Below, piece by piece: positions 25,803 through 35,672 of a stretch of 64,000 nt of DNA (positions within the stretch are counted from its first letter, which is position 1; every line of letters starts with the position of its first letter). The position numbers and the translations under genes were made by a program. Origin of the DNA: Cyclobacteriaceae bacterium. Its GTDB lineage: Bacteria > Bacteroidota > Bacteroidia > Cytophagales > Cyclobacteriaceae. The stretch spans positions 1 to 64,000 of the forward strand of contig JANQSI010000018.1 in NCBI GenBank assembly GCA_028284125.1. The letters run 5' to 3'. The notes under the pieces are model-generated. The model was given only the letters and a program-made list of their open reading frames with translations. It was not told where the DNA came from and ran no database searches.

Positions 25803-28193
25803 ATGCGATTCTCTGATCTGGAAAAAATTTGTGGTGGCTCGAGTAAAATTATCAACGATCAGAAAGTCACAAGTTTTTCCACAGACACTCGAACACTTCA
25901 GGGGAAAGCGGGTGAAGTTTTCATTGCAATCAAAGGTCCAAACAGAAATGGACATGAATTCATTACCGATGCAGTAAAACTTGGTGTTGAAAATTTCATT
26001 GTCGAGGAAACTCCCGCTATTGCAGGAATCAACTATTTACAAGTTGATCATTCCATTGAAGCTTTTCAGAAAATAGCGAAAAACCATCGAAACAAATTCT
26101 CCATTCCAATCATTGGAATTACCGGAAGCAATGGAAAAACCATTGTTAAAGAATGGCTGTTTCAGCTTTTATCAAAGCAATTTTTTGTTGTAAAAAGCCC
26201 CAAAAGCTACAACTCACAAATAGGTGTTCCGCTATCAGTTTTGGAAATGAAACCCAACCACGAAGTAGGAATTTTTGAAGCTGGTGTTTCTCAGTCTGGA
26301 GAAATGAAAAAACTCCAAAGCATTATTCAGCCCACTTTTGGAATATTCACTACACTTGGAGCTGCACATGATAAGGGTTTCGAAAGTCGAGACGAAAAGT
26401 TGCAAGAGAAACTGAAGTTATTTCAGAACTCAGAAAAAATTGTATGCAGAAAAGACGTGAAATGGTTTGATCAACTAAAAGCTCAATTGACTTCAAAAGA
26501 ATTGATTACATGGTCAATCAAAGGAGACTCAACTTATTCGGTTGCATGGCAAGACTCAACGATTCTCGTTAATGGAAGTGCTTTTCAGACTAGCCTACAA
26601 CATACTTCAGAATTGGAAAACATTACACACTGCATTATTGCAGCACTTGAGCTAGGGACTTCAACGGAGAGCATTCAAAATGGACTGAATTCCATCAAGC
26701 CAATTCCAATGAGACTGGAGTTGAAGAAAGGAATAAATGGATGTTTCATCCTTGACGATACCTATAACAATGACCTGATTGGTTTGCGAGTCGCAATTGA
26801 CCACCTCACCGTACAAAAACAAAACAAAAAAAAGACGCTTATTCTTTCAGATATTTTCCAGACTGGAAAATCAAATGAAGATCTTTATAAGGAAGTTTCG
26901 GAACTCATTCTTGAAAAGGACCTGGATAGAATCATTGGTGTTGGGAAAAATATTTCAGCCTGCTCTGAATTGTTTCAAGTAGAAAAATCCTTTTTCGAAA
27001 CCACTGAGGAGTTCCTTGCTAACCTTCCTGAATTTTCAAATGAAATGATCCTTGTAAAGGGAGCTCGTAATTTCCAACTGGAAAGAGTCGTTCAAAGGAT
27101 CGAAGAGAAGACACACGGCACTGTCCTGGAAGTAAATTTCGAATCGCTGCGACACAACCTGAATCAATTCAGAAGGTTGCTCAAACCTGAGACAAAAATG
27201 ATGGTGATGGTAAAGGCAAATGCTTACGGAAGTGGAATCACTGAAGTGGCCAACTTTCTGCAACACGAGCATGTGGATAGGCTTGGGGTAGCCTATGTTG
27301 ATGAGGCCATTCAATTGAGACAAAATGGAATTGAGCTTCCGGTTATGATCATGAATCCAAACATTACAAGCTTTGCTCAATTTGAACGATTCAACCTTGA
27401 GGCTGAAATATTTTCCATTGATCACCTCAAGAGACTCATTGAAGAGGTTCAGAATTCAGTACAAATCCATTTGAAAATTGATACCGGTATGCATCGGTTA
27501 GGTTTTTCAGAATGTGAACTGCCCGAACTTTTTGAAATTCTCAAATCAAATCCAAAAATCAGGGTAGCTAGTATTTTCACTCACTTTTCCAGTGCAGATT
27601 CGGTTGAAGAAGATGCTTTCACCAAACAGCAAGCATCAACTTTTAATGATGTTTACCAAAGAATCGTTGAAGAAATCGGATATACCCCGATAAAACACGC
27701 TAGTAATTCGGCAGCCATCATTCGATTTCCCGAATATCACTTTGATATGGTACGCTTAGGGATCGGGCTTCATGGTTTTGATTCCACTGGTCAATTGGAC
27801 TTAAGACCTTCCAGCAAATTAAAGACTACTATTTCCCAAGTACTAAAAGTGAAAAAAGGGGAAACTGTAGGCTATTCAAGAAAAGGCAAAATAAATAGAG
27901 ATAGCAAAATTGCAGTCTTACCCATCGGCTATGAAGATGGTTATTTACGAGTATTTGGAAATGGGAAAGCAAGTGTTATCATAAATGGCCAACCGTGTCC
28001 AACCGTTGGAAATATTTGCATGGACATGACAATGGTAGATGTTACAGATGTACCTACCAAGACAGGAGACGAGGTGATCATTTTTGGGGATAATCCCAGC
28101 ATCACTGATTTAGCAGAAGTGGTCGATACGATTCCCTATGAGATTTTGACTAATATAAGCAGTCGAGTAAAGCGTGTTTTTGTATCAGAATAA
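25803..28193 (+). CDS. Fused MurF ligase / alanine racemase
   Basis: This 796-residue cytoplasmic fusion covers two linked steps in peptidoglycan precursor synthesis. The MurF half (about 1-440) adds D-Ala-D-Ala to UDP-MurNAc-tripeptide: VTSFSTDTRTLQGKAGEVF, GITGSNGKT as the ATP loop near residue 110, KSYNSQIGVPLSVLEM, and DDTYNNDL. The racemase half (about 450-796) makes D-Ala: MVMVKANAYGSG with the PLP lysine near residue 468, HLKIDTGMHRLGF, FTHFSSAD, RLGIGLHGFD, YSRKGKINRDSKIAVLPIGY with the second catalytic Tyr region, and NICMDMTMVDV. The MurF-Alr fusion is common in Bacteroidota. It starts three bases after the acetyltransferase. Both active sites look intact. Confidence 0.96.
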   Translation: MRFSDLEKICGGSSKIINDQKVTSFSTDTRTLQGKAGEVFIAIKGPNRNGHEFITDAVKLGVENFIVEETPAIAGINYLQVDHSIEAFQKIAKNHRNKFSIPIIGITGSNGKTIVKEWLFQLLSKQFFVVKSPKSYNSQIGVPLSVLEMKPNHEVGIFEAGVSQSGEMKKLQSIIQPTFGIFTTLGAAHDKGFESRDEKLQEKLKLFQNSEKIVCRKDVKWFDQLKAQLTSKELITWSIKGDSTYSVAWQDSTILVNGSAFQTSLQHTSELENITHCIIAALELGTSTESIQNGLNSIKPIPMRLELKKGINGCFILDDTYNNDLIGLRVAIDHLTVQKQNKKKTLILSDIFQTGKSNEDLYKEVSELILEKDLDRIIGVGKNISACSELFQVEKSFFETTEEFLANLPEFSNEMILVKGARNFQLERVVQRIEEKTHGTVLEVNFESLRHNLNQFRRLLKPETKMMVMVKANAYGSGITEVANFLQHEHVDRLGVAYVDEAIQLRQNGIELPVMIMNPNITSFAQFERFNLEAEIFSIDHLKRLIEEVQNSVQIHLKIDTGMHRLGFSECELPELFEILKSNPKIRVASIFTHFSSADSVEEDAFTKQQASTFNDVYQRIVEEIGYTPIKHASNSAAIIRFPEYHFDMVRLGIGLHGFDSTGQLDLRPSSKLKTTISQVLKVKKGETVGYSRKGKINRDSKIAVLPIGYEDGYLRVFGNGKASVIINGQPCPTVGNICMDMTMVDVTDVPTKTGDEVIIFGDNPSITDLAEVVDTIPYEILTNISSRVKRVFVSE

Positions 28194-28267
28194 TTGTCTT
28201 CCGATTAAATTGATAACCACTTCGACGGTTTCCAGAGAAAACATAGATTTGAAAAGAAATTAGCATA

Positions 28268-28876
28268 ATGAACAGCTCCCTTGGAATAAAGATTAGAAAC
28301 GGGTTTTTTGGGTTTCTATGCATCGGAGTATCTCTATATGCTTTGTCTCACCTTTTCCATGAAATATTCTATGATTTCAAGGGTGAAGACATTGCTCAAA
28401 GCCCCATCTGGCGAATGGCTTTTCACCTGCACTTTTTAGGTGGAGCTGTAGCTCTCGGCTTGGGCTGGACACAGTTCTTGAAAAATTTTCGTGCGAAAAA
28501 AATTAACACGCATCGGAAGCTAGGATATGCCTACTCAATTGCTGTGATAATTATCAGTGCACCAGCCGCCTTTTATCTAGCAATGTTTGCCAATGGCGGA
28601 TTCAATAATGTGGTTGGTTTCGGAATGATGGCCGTCTGTTGGTTCACTTTCACATTGTTTGCTTTTCAAGCCATCAAGAAAGGTGATATTGAGGCTCATG
28701 AAAAATGGATGATTCGGAGTTTTGCTGTCACGTTAGGCGCAGTTACACTTCGCATTTTTATGCCAATAATGATTGCCTCAGGTGTCGATCCTCAAGAGGC
28801 CTATCAAACAATCGCATGGCTCTGCTGGGTTCCTAATTTGTTTGTAGCTGAGTGGCTTATTCAAAAGAAGTCCTAA
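28268..28876 (+). CDS. DUF2306 family membrane protein
   Basis: This 202-residue protein has about five or six transmembrane helices: residues 10-30, a longer one near 48-68 (HFLGGAVALGLGWTQFL), 82-107, 112-134, and 150-172 with the tail. DUF2306 features are the HFLGG histidine, NTHRKLGYAY, and EAHEKWMIRSFAVTLGAVTLRI, where His and Arg residues face the membrane and recall haem-binding or redox membrane proteins. The function is not established. It lies 74 bp after murF-alr and 46 bp before purK. No promoter is obvious before it. Confidence 0.8.
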   Translation: MNSSLGIKIRNGFFGFLCIGVSLYALSHLFHEIFYDFKGEDIAQSPIWRMAFHLHFLGGAVALGLGWTQFLKNFRAKKINTHRKLGYAYSIAVIIISAPAAFYLAMFANGGFNNVVGFGMMAVCWFTFTLFAFQAIKKGDIEAHEKWMIRSFAVTLGAVTLRIFMPIMIASGVDPQEAYQTIAWLCWVPNLFVAEWLIQKKS

Positions 28877-28909
28877 CCTTCAGAAAGAAAAAAATTTCGA
28901 ACCAACACA

Positions 28910-28917
28910 TATCTTTG
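28910..28917 (+). promoter_or_regulatory. TAnnTTTG -7 box directly before purK
   Basis: TATCTTTG at 28910-28917 matches the Bacteroidota -7 consensus exactly and ends five bases before the purK ATG at 28923. Transcription would then start at or within a few bases of the start codon, giving a leaderless or nearly leaderless mRNA. A good -33 TTTG is not visible. Confidence 0.45.
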
Positions 28918-28922
28918 CGGCA

Positions 28923-30065
28923 ATGGTTCAAAAGGATATAACTGATCTAAAAATTGGTGTACTAGGTGGCGGCCAACTTGGCAGAATGATGATCCAATCT
29001 GCTATCAATTACAACCTCGATATTTCGATACTTGACCCTGATCCAAACGCTCCTTGCGCTCATCTTGTTAAGAATTTCCAAGTTGGAAAACTTACAGATG
29101 CTGACCTAGTGTATGAGTGGGGAAAAGGCTTTGATCTCATCACCATTGAGATAGAAAATGTGAGCACCGATGCACTCAAGAAGCTAAAAAGTGAAGGAGT
29201 TTCTGTATTTCCTCAGCCGGAGATCATCGAGTTAATTCAGGATAAACGAAAACAAAAAAGTTTTTATCAGGAGAATGGTATTCCAACAGCTGAATTCGTA
29301 CTCACAGAGAATAAGGTGGAAGTTCAGGATTACAAGGACATGCTTCCAGCGGTCAACAAACTTGGAAAGGAAGGATATGATGGGCGAGGAGTTCAAATAA
29401 TCAAAACAGAAAATGATCTGGAAAAAGCTTTTGATAAACCAGGCTTACTTGAAAAGCTGATTGATTTTGAAAAAGAATTGAGTGTAATTGTAGCAAGAAA
29501 TGAAAAAGGTGAAACCACCTGTTTCCCTGTCGTCGAATTATCCTTTCATCCAGAACACAATTTGGTCGAATTCCTTTTTGCTCCTGCTCAAATCACTAAA
29601 GATTTAGAAGAGAAAGCTTATAGACTCGCTGTTGATGTGATCGAAAAGCTTGACTTAATCGGTCTACTTGCAGTAGAAATGTTCTTAACTAAAGATGGAG
29701 AAATCTTGGTCAATGAAGTAGCCCCAAGAACGCATAACTCGGGGCATCAAACGATTGAAGCAAATCTTACCTCGCAGTTCGAACAACACCTTCGAGCAAT
29801 CCTGAACCTTCCACTTGGATCAACAGGTACAATTTCACCATCTGCGATGGTCAATTTGCTAGGCGAAGATGGATATACAGGTGATGCAAAATATGAAGGG
29901 CTGGAGGCTTGCATGGAAATGGAAGGAGTTTATGTGCATCTTTATGGAAAGAAAAAGACCAAGCCTTTCCGGAAAATGGGTCACATCACTATTGTTGATT
30001 CCGAAATTGAAAGATTGAAAGAAAAGGCTCGGAACATAAAAGAATTACTAAAAGTAAAAGCATGA
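28923..30065 (+). CDS. purK: N5-carboxyaminoimidazole ribonucleotide synthase PurK
   Basis: This 380-residue ATP-grasp enzyme converts AIR, ATP and bicarbonate to N5-CAIR in purine synthesis. It starts with the dinucleotide-like loop IGVLGGGQLGRMM. ATP-grasp landmarks are GKEGYDGRGVQII, EKLIDFEKELSVIVAR, LLAVEMFLTKDGEILVNEVAPRTHNSGH and the C-terminal HLYGKKKTKPFRKMGHITI, each trimmed here to the diagnostic core. The length is normal. The stop overlaps the purE start by four bases (ATGA), so the two consecutive pathway enzymes are coupled. A TAnnTTTG box lies immediately upstream. Confidence 0.97.
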   Translation: MVQKDITDLKIGVLGGGQLGRMMIQSAINYNLDISILDPDPNAPCAHLVKNFQVGKLTDADLVYEWGKGFDLITIEIENVSTDALKKLKSEGVSVFPQPEIIELIQDKRKQKSFYQENGIPTAEFVLTENKVEVQDYKDMLPAVNKLGKEGYDGRGVQIIKTENDLEKAFDKPGLLEKLIDFEKELSVIVARNEKGETTCFPVVELSFHPEHNLVEFLFAPAQITKDLEEKAYRLAVDVIEKLDLIGLLAVEMFLTKDGEILVNEVAPRTHNSGHQTIEANLTSQFEQHLRAILNLPLGSTGTISPSAMVNLLGEDGYTGDAKYEGLEACMEMEGVYVHLYGKKKTKPFRKMGHITIVDSEIERLKEKARNIKELLKVKA

Positions 30066-30547
30066 TCAATCCCAAAGTAGGCATCATCATGGGCAGCAAA
30101 TCCGACCTTCCGGTAATGCAAGAAGCTGCTGACATTTTAAAAGAATTGGGTGTCGAGTATGAGTTGACAATCGTCTCTGCTCATCGTACTCCACATCGAA
30201 TGATTGAGTATGCAGAGAGTGCTCGCGACAAAGGCTTTCAGGCAATTATTGCTGGAGCTGGCGGAGCAGCTCACCTTCCAGGCATGGTTGCTTCTTTGAC
30301 AACTCTACCAGTTGTTGGTGTCCCAATCAAATCAAGTAATTCCATCGATGGCTGGGATTCCATCTTATCCATTCTTCAAATGCCCGGTGGAATTCCTGTC
30401 GCAACCGTCGCGCTTAATGGAGCTAAGAATGCCGGAATACTCGCCGCTTCTATTGTTGGATCTACTGATAATGAAATCGCTCAAAATCTAGCTTCATACA
30501 AGGAAGGCTTGAAGGAAAAGGTGATAGATTCGTTGAAAGACTTGTAG
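30062..30547 (+). CDS. purE: N5-CAIR mutase PurE
   Basis: This 161-residue class I PurE converts N5-CAIR, the PurK product, to CAIR. The motifs are GIIMGSKSDLPVMQEA near the N-terminus, SAHRTPHRM with the catalytic His near residue 46, IIAGAGGAAHLPGMVAS, and the substrate loop VGVPIKSS. It overlaps purK by four bases. Its stop is two bases from the convergent stop of the transglutaminase-domain gene at 30550, leaving no room for a separate terminator. Confidence 0.97.
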   Translation: MINPKVGIIMGSKSDLPVMQEAADILKELGVEYELTIVSAHRTPHRMIEYAESARDKGFQAIIAGAGGAAHLPGMVASLTTLPVVGVPIKSSNSIDGWDSILSILQMPGGIPVATVALNGAKNAGILAASIVGSTDNEIAQNLASYKEGLKEKVIDSLKDL

Positions 30548-30549
30548 AG

Positions 30550-32454
30550 CTAGGTCCTTTTTATAAAAGCAATCTTTTGTTTATCGGCTCTTACAATTGA
30601 CTTTCGGAAATTTCTAAAGGCTTCATACTTTCCCTTATCAAAAGTGCCATCTTTAATCATCACCTTCCTTATATAGGTTAGAATTCCATTCTCATAAGTA
30701 AGTGATGATGTGTAGGTTCCGAATTCGCTTTCTATAGTGGTGGGCTCGGGTAAAAACTCAGGCCTCAGCAGTTCCGGTATATTAAAAGTTATTGTATCCA
30801 TATCAACATAACCCATGTTAATAGAGATATCATACTTACGGCTGTTGTCACGATCCGGAACATACGTTTCTTTGGTAAACAGATTCGGTTGAATGAAATA
30901 ACGTGAACCAACATTGTTGAAGAGTTTTGAAGAATTAAACTCAAAATCTAAGTTCACCGAAGGAATAATTTCTTTGTTATTCTCAATGTTAAAATCTGTC
31001 AGTTGAAGACCCGGAACAGTAATTTTTCTTTGAATCCAATTCACTTGTTCATCATCACCTTTGTTCGACAAATAATTTATACCTCCATTTTCATACTGAA
31101 GTCCGGCATACGAAATACTGACATTTGCTGATGAATTAAAGTTAGCGTCGACCTCTATCTGAGCAGTAGTTGTTTGTGTATTTACCTCCGGTGCATAATA
31201 CGGTGTTCTTGCGAGCTTTCCACCATCTTCAGTAACCAAAAGAACATCCCGATTGCCAGTAAATCTTCCGGCATATCCAAAAGGATTGGTTTGACTTGTA
31301 CACTCCAGCCACAAGGTGTCTCCTTTGTTTGGGACACAAAGAATGACATGATTAAACTGTGTATTTGAAAAATTTGGATCTAATTCAGGAGCTCCTCCAG
31401 ATCCAGAATAAACTATAGTATAGTGCGATTCAATACCAACACTTTTCAACAATGATTGGGTGTAAAAGGATAATGCTTTGCAGTCTCCATAACCGTACTC
31501 ATCTACAATAGAATTTGAAAATGGTTGCCATCCACCTATTCCCAATTGAATACTTACATATCTGGTGTTTTCCTGCAAATAATTATAGATCGCTCTGGCT
31601 TTATCCTCAGTGGTGATATAAGGTTTGGTCAATTCCTTCATTTTCCTTGCAGTTGCTAAAGGAAGGTTATCCAAACCATTGTTTAGAGAATTCTGGAAAT
31701 GACCAAAAGATTCCCATGTAGATAAATCACCTTCATAATCTTCAAATCTAAATTTCGAAGGAGAACAGACAATCTCAGGATGAACATTCTTTGGTTTATG
31801 AGGTTCGGAAATAATGGGCTCAAGATTTTCATAGGCAAAGTCAATCACCACTTGTTCATCATTTTCACTACGCTCCGACCGATCTTCAATGTTCATGACT
31901 TTATACCTAGGCTCATATTCCTTAGGACTTGTGATCCTAAATGTGGACTTCATTACGCCCACTTCGTCTCCTGGAAGTAGTCGCCAATTCGGAATGTGAT
32001 ACAAATACTTGTACTCAAGTTCGAATTCGAATTCGACAATAAATGGATATTCTGCTTGTCTCAAATCCGCCACCTTCAGCCGATTATCCTCATAGATACT
32101 AAAGCCACTTATTGCACTGACATCCTGTATCTCAGATTTCTTAAGCTGCTTTATTGATTTACCAAATTGATCAAAAAGTTCAGCTTTAAATGATTTCACC
32201 TTCACCAACTTATCGTAACCAAGAGCCTTCACGGCAAACCTATTTCTTCCTTCTCCATTTAGTATTGCGATACGTTGCTTGACTTTGAAGAAAGCATGAT
32301 CATCTTCGGTAACCGTAAATTCTCCTTCGTCAAATAGCAACACAGCATCTGCACCATTCATTATTCCAGCCGGAATATCATTTACAGTGAGTTGACAAAA
32401 CCCAATTAGGAATTGACCGGAAAGAAGTAGTGACAGAAGATGATGTTTCATCAT
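30550..32454 (-). CDS. DUF3857 / transglutaminase-like exported protein, catalytic triad kept
   Basis: This 634-residue protein has a signal peptide (HLLSLLLSGQFLIGFCQ) and a DUF3857 beta-rich domain (about 50-230). The transglutaminase-like core covers about 280-390: Cys325 (YGYGDCKALSF), His369 (FNHVILCV) and the acidic residue Glu384 (WLECTSQ) form the usual triad. A C-terminal beta domain follows. Bacteroidota often encode such proteins in pairs; they are periplasmic or surface proteins of unknown substrate. This copy should be catalytic, whereas its partner upstream (32451-34469, overlapping by four bases) has lost Cys and His. It converges on purE with a two-base gap. Confidence 0.82.
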   Translation of the reverse strand: MMKHHLLSLLLSGQFLIGFCQLTVNDIPAGIMNGADAVLLFDEGEFTVTEDDHAFFKVKQRIAILNGEGRNRFAVKALGYDKLVKVKSFKAELFDQFGKSIKQLKKSEIQDVSAISGFSIYEDNRLKVADLRQAEYPFIVEFEFELEYKYLYHIPNWRLLPGDEVGVMKSTFRITSPKEYEPRYKVMNIEDRSERSENDEQVVIDFAYENLEPIISEPHKPKNVHPEIVCSPSKFRFEDYEGDLSTWESFGHFQNSLNNGLDNLPLATARKMKELTKPYITTEDKARAIYNYLQENTRYVSIQLGIGGWQPFSNSIVDEYGYGDCKALSFYTQSLLKSVGIESHYTIVYSGSGGAPELDPNFSNTQFNHVILCVPNKGDTLWLECTSQTNPFGYAGRFTGNRDVLLVTEDGGKLARTPYYAPEVNTQTTTAQIEVDANFNSSANVSISYAGLQYENGGINYLSNKGDDEQVNWIQRKITVPGLQLTDFNIENNKEIIPSVNLDFEFNSSKLFNNVGSRYFIQPNLFTKETYVPDRDNSRKYDISINMGYVDMDTITFNIPELLRPEFLPEPTTIESEFGTYTSSLTYENGILTYIRKVMIKDGTFDKGKYEAFRNFRKSIVRADKQKIAFIKRT

Positions 32455-34469
32455 GTTTTCTTAAGAACGACTAGTTGTTCCTGCATTTGAATAAACTGCT
32501 CGAAAAACTCTTTTAAGAATTGGTATTCATCTGGAATAAAGATCGTCTTGCCCAAATCCAACTTATTCATGATAACAAGCTTAGAGCCTTGCTGATTGGC
32601 ACTATACGTGAATTTACCAGCATTATTTGGTAACCCTATTGCCTTAGTCTCCGGAATGCTTTCGACAACCATCCCTGGTGGTAATTCAACAGTCACATAA
32701 ATCATTTTTGAAATCAATGAAGCAAAATCTACTGGATAATCCCTCTTCTCAATTTTAAATGGGTTTGATTTCCACATCGGAATTAAAATAGGATTCATAT
32801 ACGTGACATTTCCAGTCTCCTCCATCTCGTATTCAAATTCCTGCTTAATACTAACAGGTTTCGAATAATTGCCGTAATTGTTGAGTGAAACATCTAAAAT
32901 TTCCCACTCGTCATGTTTGCTAAGATTATCTTGATACTCAACGCTATCGCGATAGAACGATGTTCGCTCTGGTCTTGCAGCATAACCATTAAACCTTTTT
33001 TCTATTGTTCCTCTTAAGATTCCCTCACTGGATAGAGATGCCGTAATACTGATTCGACTATCATGCTTGGCGGTGGACCTAAGAGGAATCCAAACAGGAC
33101 CAGCCTCTGCAATGACCAACCCCTGACCATTCAGACATCTTTGAGGTAATGCCCCTATTGGTAAATAAGGATCTGTAGCATCCAACAAGTATGTTTTTCC
33201 ATCAAGAACTGCCTTGCAGATAACATAATTAAATTGGTCAATTATTGGGTAGGCTTTTCTTATCATTCCATTGCTGCGAGTACTGATCAAAACTGGGTCC
33301 ACACTTATACCTGCTTTATGCAGCATACTAGCCAACATTAAATTAACTTCAGCTGCACTTCCTTCTCCTTTATTATAGGCTGTTCTTATTGGCTGGCTTG
33401 TGGAGGTTCCAACATAGCCATTCCACCTAAGTTTACTCTTAACTTTCCAAAAAATAGAATTCGCCTTTTCTAATTCAGTTGACTCCTGTCCACTTAAAGC
33501 CTCCTCTACAACTTTATTCAAAAATGGTGTGCCAGTTATACGCTTATAAAAATCTTCACTTTTAAAAAAGTTTTCATTCACTTTCGCCCATGAACCCATC
33601 AAATCTTGATATCCGCTACCTGGAAAATCTTTTCCAGCCAATTCAAACACAATCTTAGAAATATAGTTATCAGAAGAGTTCAAATATGGCTCCTTCCTAA
33701 AAGCAGGGATATCTTTCATTACCATCCTCATATTTTTTGATTTTGCCGTATATGTATCTACTCTAGAAGAGGTTCTATCAGACCTATTTATTAGATCATC
33801 AACAGCTGAAGAAGCACTAGTTCGAACATTAAACGTCTGTTGCCCTTGGGTTATGTCATTGGAGGTTAGAGGTAAATAGCCCAACATATACTGTTGATAA
33901 ACATAATATTCTATGAATTTTGGTCTGTACTCACTCCATCTTGATGGTATGGTGTATTGAAATTGCCAATCACGATAATTGAATAGAAATGGAGATGTGA
34001 TTTTATAGGAAACATCGATGATTGAACCTTCTTTTACCTGAGGCATAGATATTCTTATTTCCTTCCAATATTTGTTTTCCTGCGAATCAAATATTCCTTC
34101 CTTGGTAAGTTTTGTTTCAATAATCTTATCTCCTTCAAGGTTATAAGTAATTCCCTTTATTGCGGTCACTTTTTCTTCTGTTCCACTGTTCTCAGGAGAA
34201 TAATAGGGTACCATTTGATCAGCCCAATCCAATCCATCTTTTGTCAAGATTTTTACTCTTAAATGCCGTACAAAAACAACCTCAAATTGTTGTGTGTAAT
34301 CAATCATAGATTCACCATAATCACCCAAGATTACAGCAGCCGCTGAAGAGTCCTTGTCATAAACGGTCATTTCAAGATCGGCTTTTTCGATCTTTCCAAA
34401 CTTCATTGGAGGTTTTTGCGCATAAATAGTTAAGGTGGCAAATAATAGTGGTGCTAGTATAAATCTCAT
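32451..34469 (-). CDS. DUF3857 / transglutaminase-like exported protein, catalytic residues lost
   Basis: This 672-residue protein has a signal peptide (RFILAPLLFATLTIYAQ), a DUF3857 domain (about 45-250) and a transglutaminase-like core (about 330-440). Aligned with the downstream partner, GDCKALS becomes GSAAEVN, so the catalytic Cys is Ala372, and FNHV becomes FNYV, so His is Tyr414; Asp430 is kept (LLDATDP). It should therefore not work as a transglutaminase or protease. It may bind the same ligand as its partner or form a complex with it. The two genes overlap by four bases (ATGA type), which favours fixed-ratio expression. A short dyad ATGTTGA/TCAACAT (34504-34525) lies upstream. Confidence 0.8.
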   Translation of the reverse strand: MRFILAPLLFATLTIYAQKPPMKFGKIEKADLEMTVYDKDSSAAAVILGDYGESMIDYTQQFEVVFVRHLRVKILTKDGLDWADQMVPYYSPENSGTEEKVTAIKGITYNLEGDKIIETKLTKEGIFDSQENKYWKEIRISMPQVKEGSIIDVSYKITSPFLFNYRDWQFQYTIPSRWSEYRPKFIEYYVYQQYMLGYLPLTSNDITQGQQTFNVRTSASSAVDDLINRSDRTSSRVDTYTAKSKNMRMVMKDIPAFRKEPYLNSSDNYISKIVFELAGKDFPGSGYQDLMGSWAKVNENFFKSEDFYKRITGTPFLNKVVEEALSGQESTELEKANSIFWKVKSKLRWNGYVGTSTSQPIRTAYNKGEGSAAEVNLMLASMLHKAGISVDPVLISTRSNGMIRKAYPIIDQFNYVICKAVLDGKTYLLDATDPYLPIGALPQRCLNGQGLVIAEAGPVWIPLRSTAKHDSRISITASLSSEGILRGTIEKRFNGYAARPERTSFYRDSVEYQDNLSKHDEWEILDVSLNNYGNYSKPVSIKQEFEYEMEETGNVTYMNPILIPMWKSNPFKIEKRDYPVDFASLISKMIYVTVELPPGMVVESIPETKAIGLPNNAGKFTYSANQQGSKLVIMNKLDLGKTIFIPDEYQFLKEFFEQFIQMQEQLVVLKKT

Positions 34470-34610
34470 AGGTAGTAAAGGTTAGTCAAATTAAATGTAT
34501 GAAATGTTGAAACATTGATCAACATAACAACTATGAACAAACCTAAAATGGAGTCTTCACAAATTCGCAAGAATCTGTTATACAAAAGATTAACTAAAAC
34601 CAAAAGAATG

Positions 34611-35582
34611 TTAATCTGAAACTTCCACTTCTTCTGGTTCCTCTTCTCGTGGAAAAATAAGTGAAAACACGATCGCAAAGGTCAATGCGCCAATTATTAT
34701 TCCAAAGGACAGGAATATCGGAACATGCAGATCAATGATCTCTGCGAGCATTTTAGCTCCGATAAAAATGAGCACGACAGAAAGTCCTTTTTGCAACAAG
34801 TAAAACTTATCCAAGATGTTGGCGAGCAAGAAAAACATGGCTCTCAAACCCATGACAGCAAAAATGTTGGAAGTATAAATCACAAACTCATTTTGAGTGA
34901 TTGCAAAAGCAGCAGGAATAGAGTCGACTGCAAAAATCAAATCGGTAGATTCGATCAATATGATCACCAAAAACAATGGTGTAAAAAGCAATTTCCCATT
35001 TTCTCTTATCCAGAATTTTCCATCCTTATCCTCACCCGTCATTGGAAAAATCTTCCGAGCAGTACGAAGCACAGGATTTTTATCTGGCTCGATTTCCATG
35101 TCATCCTCTTCAGAAAATAGTTTGATCCCGGAATAGACAAGGAATACTCCAAAGACATACAAAATCCAGTGGAATTCAGAAATCAAAAGGGCACCAACAA
35201 ATATGAAAACTGCTCTTAATACAATCGCTCCCAGAATTCCCCAAAAAAGAATGTTGTGATAATATTCTTCCTTCACATTGAAGTATCTCAAAATGAGTAG
35301 AATCACAAAGATGTTATCAACAGAAAGTGCTTTTTCGGTTACATACGCAGAAAAGAATTCCAAAGTAGCTCCTTGTCCTTCACCGTAGAAATAAATGAGA
35401 ATACCATACGCTATGGAGACTGCAACCCAAAACAGGGATTGCAGCAACGCTTCACGCTGTGTAACCTTTTGATGTTTCTTATGAAACAATCCCAGGTCAA
35501 CTATTAAAAAGATGACTATGATGACGCCAAAAACGCCAAAGAGTAAAGCCTCGTTATGACCGGAAAATAAGCTCAAGAGCAT
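34611..35582 (-). CDS. TerC family integral membrane protein
   Basis: This 323-residue protein has about nine transmembrane helices. TerC hallmarks are FFSAYVTEKALSVDNIFVI (acidic and Asn residues within the membrane), LFWGILGAIVLRAVFIFVG, LIESTDLIFAVDSIPAAFAIT and FAVMGLRAMFFLL. TerC/Alx proteins are linked to tellurite resistance or to manganese efflux; conserved intramembrane acidic residues fit metal transport. A charged cytoplasmic loop (about 170-205) separates the two halves, and the C-terminus is very acidic (PREEEPEEVEVSD). No other ter genes are nearby, so general metal homeostasis is more likely than a stress-operon role. Confidence 0.92.
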   Translation of the reverse strand: MLLSLFSGHNEALLFGVFGVIIVIFLIVDLGLFHKKHQKVTQREALLQSLFWVAVSIAYGILIYFYGEGQGATLEFFSAYVTEKALSVDNIFVILLILRYFNVKEEYYHNILFWGILGAIVLRAVFIFVGALLISEFHWILYVFGVFLVYSGIKLFSEEDDMEIEPDKNPVLRTARKIFPMTGEDKDGKFWIRENGKLLFTPLFLVIILIESTDLIFAVDSIPAAFAITQNEFVIYTSNIFAVMGLRAMFFLLANILDKFYLLQKGLSVVLIFIGAKMLAEIIDLHVPIFLSFGIIIGALTFAIVFSLIFPREEEPEEVEVSD

Positions 35583-35672
35583 ATATCAATTCGGTAATTA
35601 GGGTTGGTGACCTTAGCAAATAAACGAATTATCATCGAAATAAAGAAAAAACAGAATGTTACTATTTCCAAA

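Noticed and set aside
34611-35582. Tellurite-resistance island
   Set aside because: Only TerC is present; without terB, terD or terZ partners a metal-homeostasis role is more likely.
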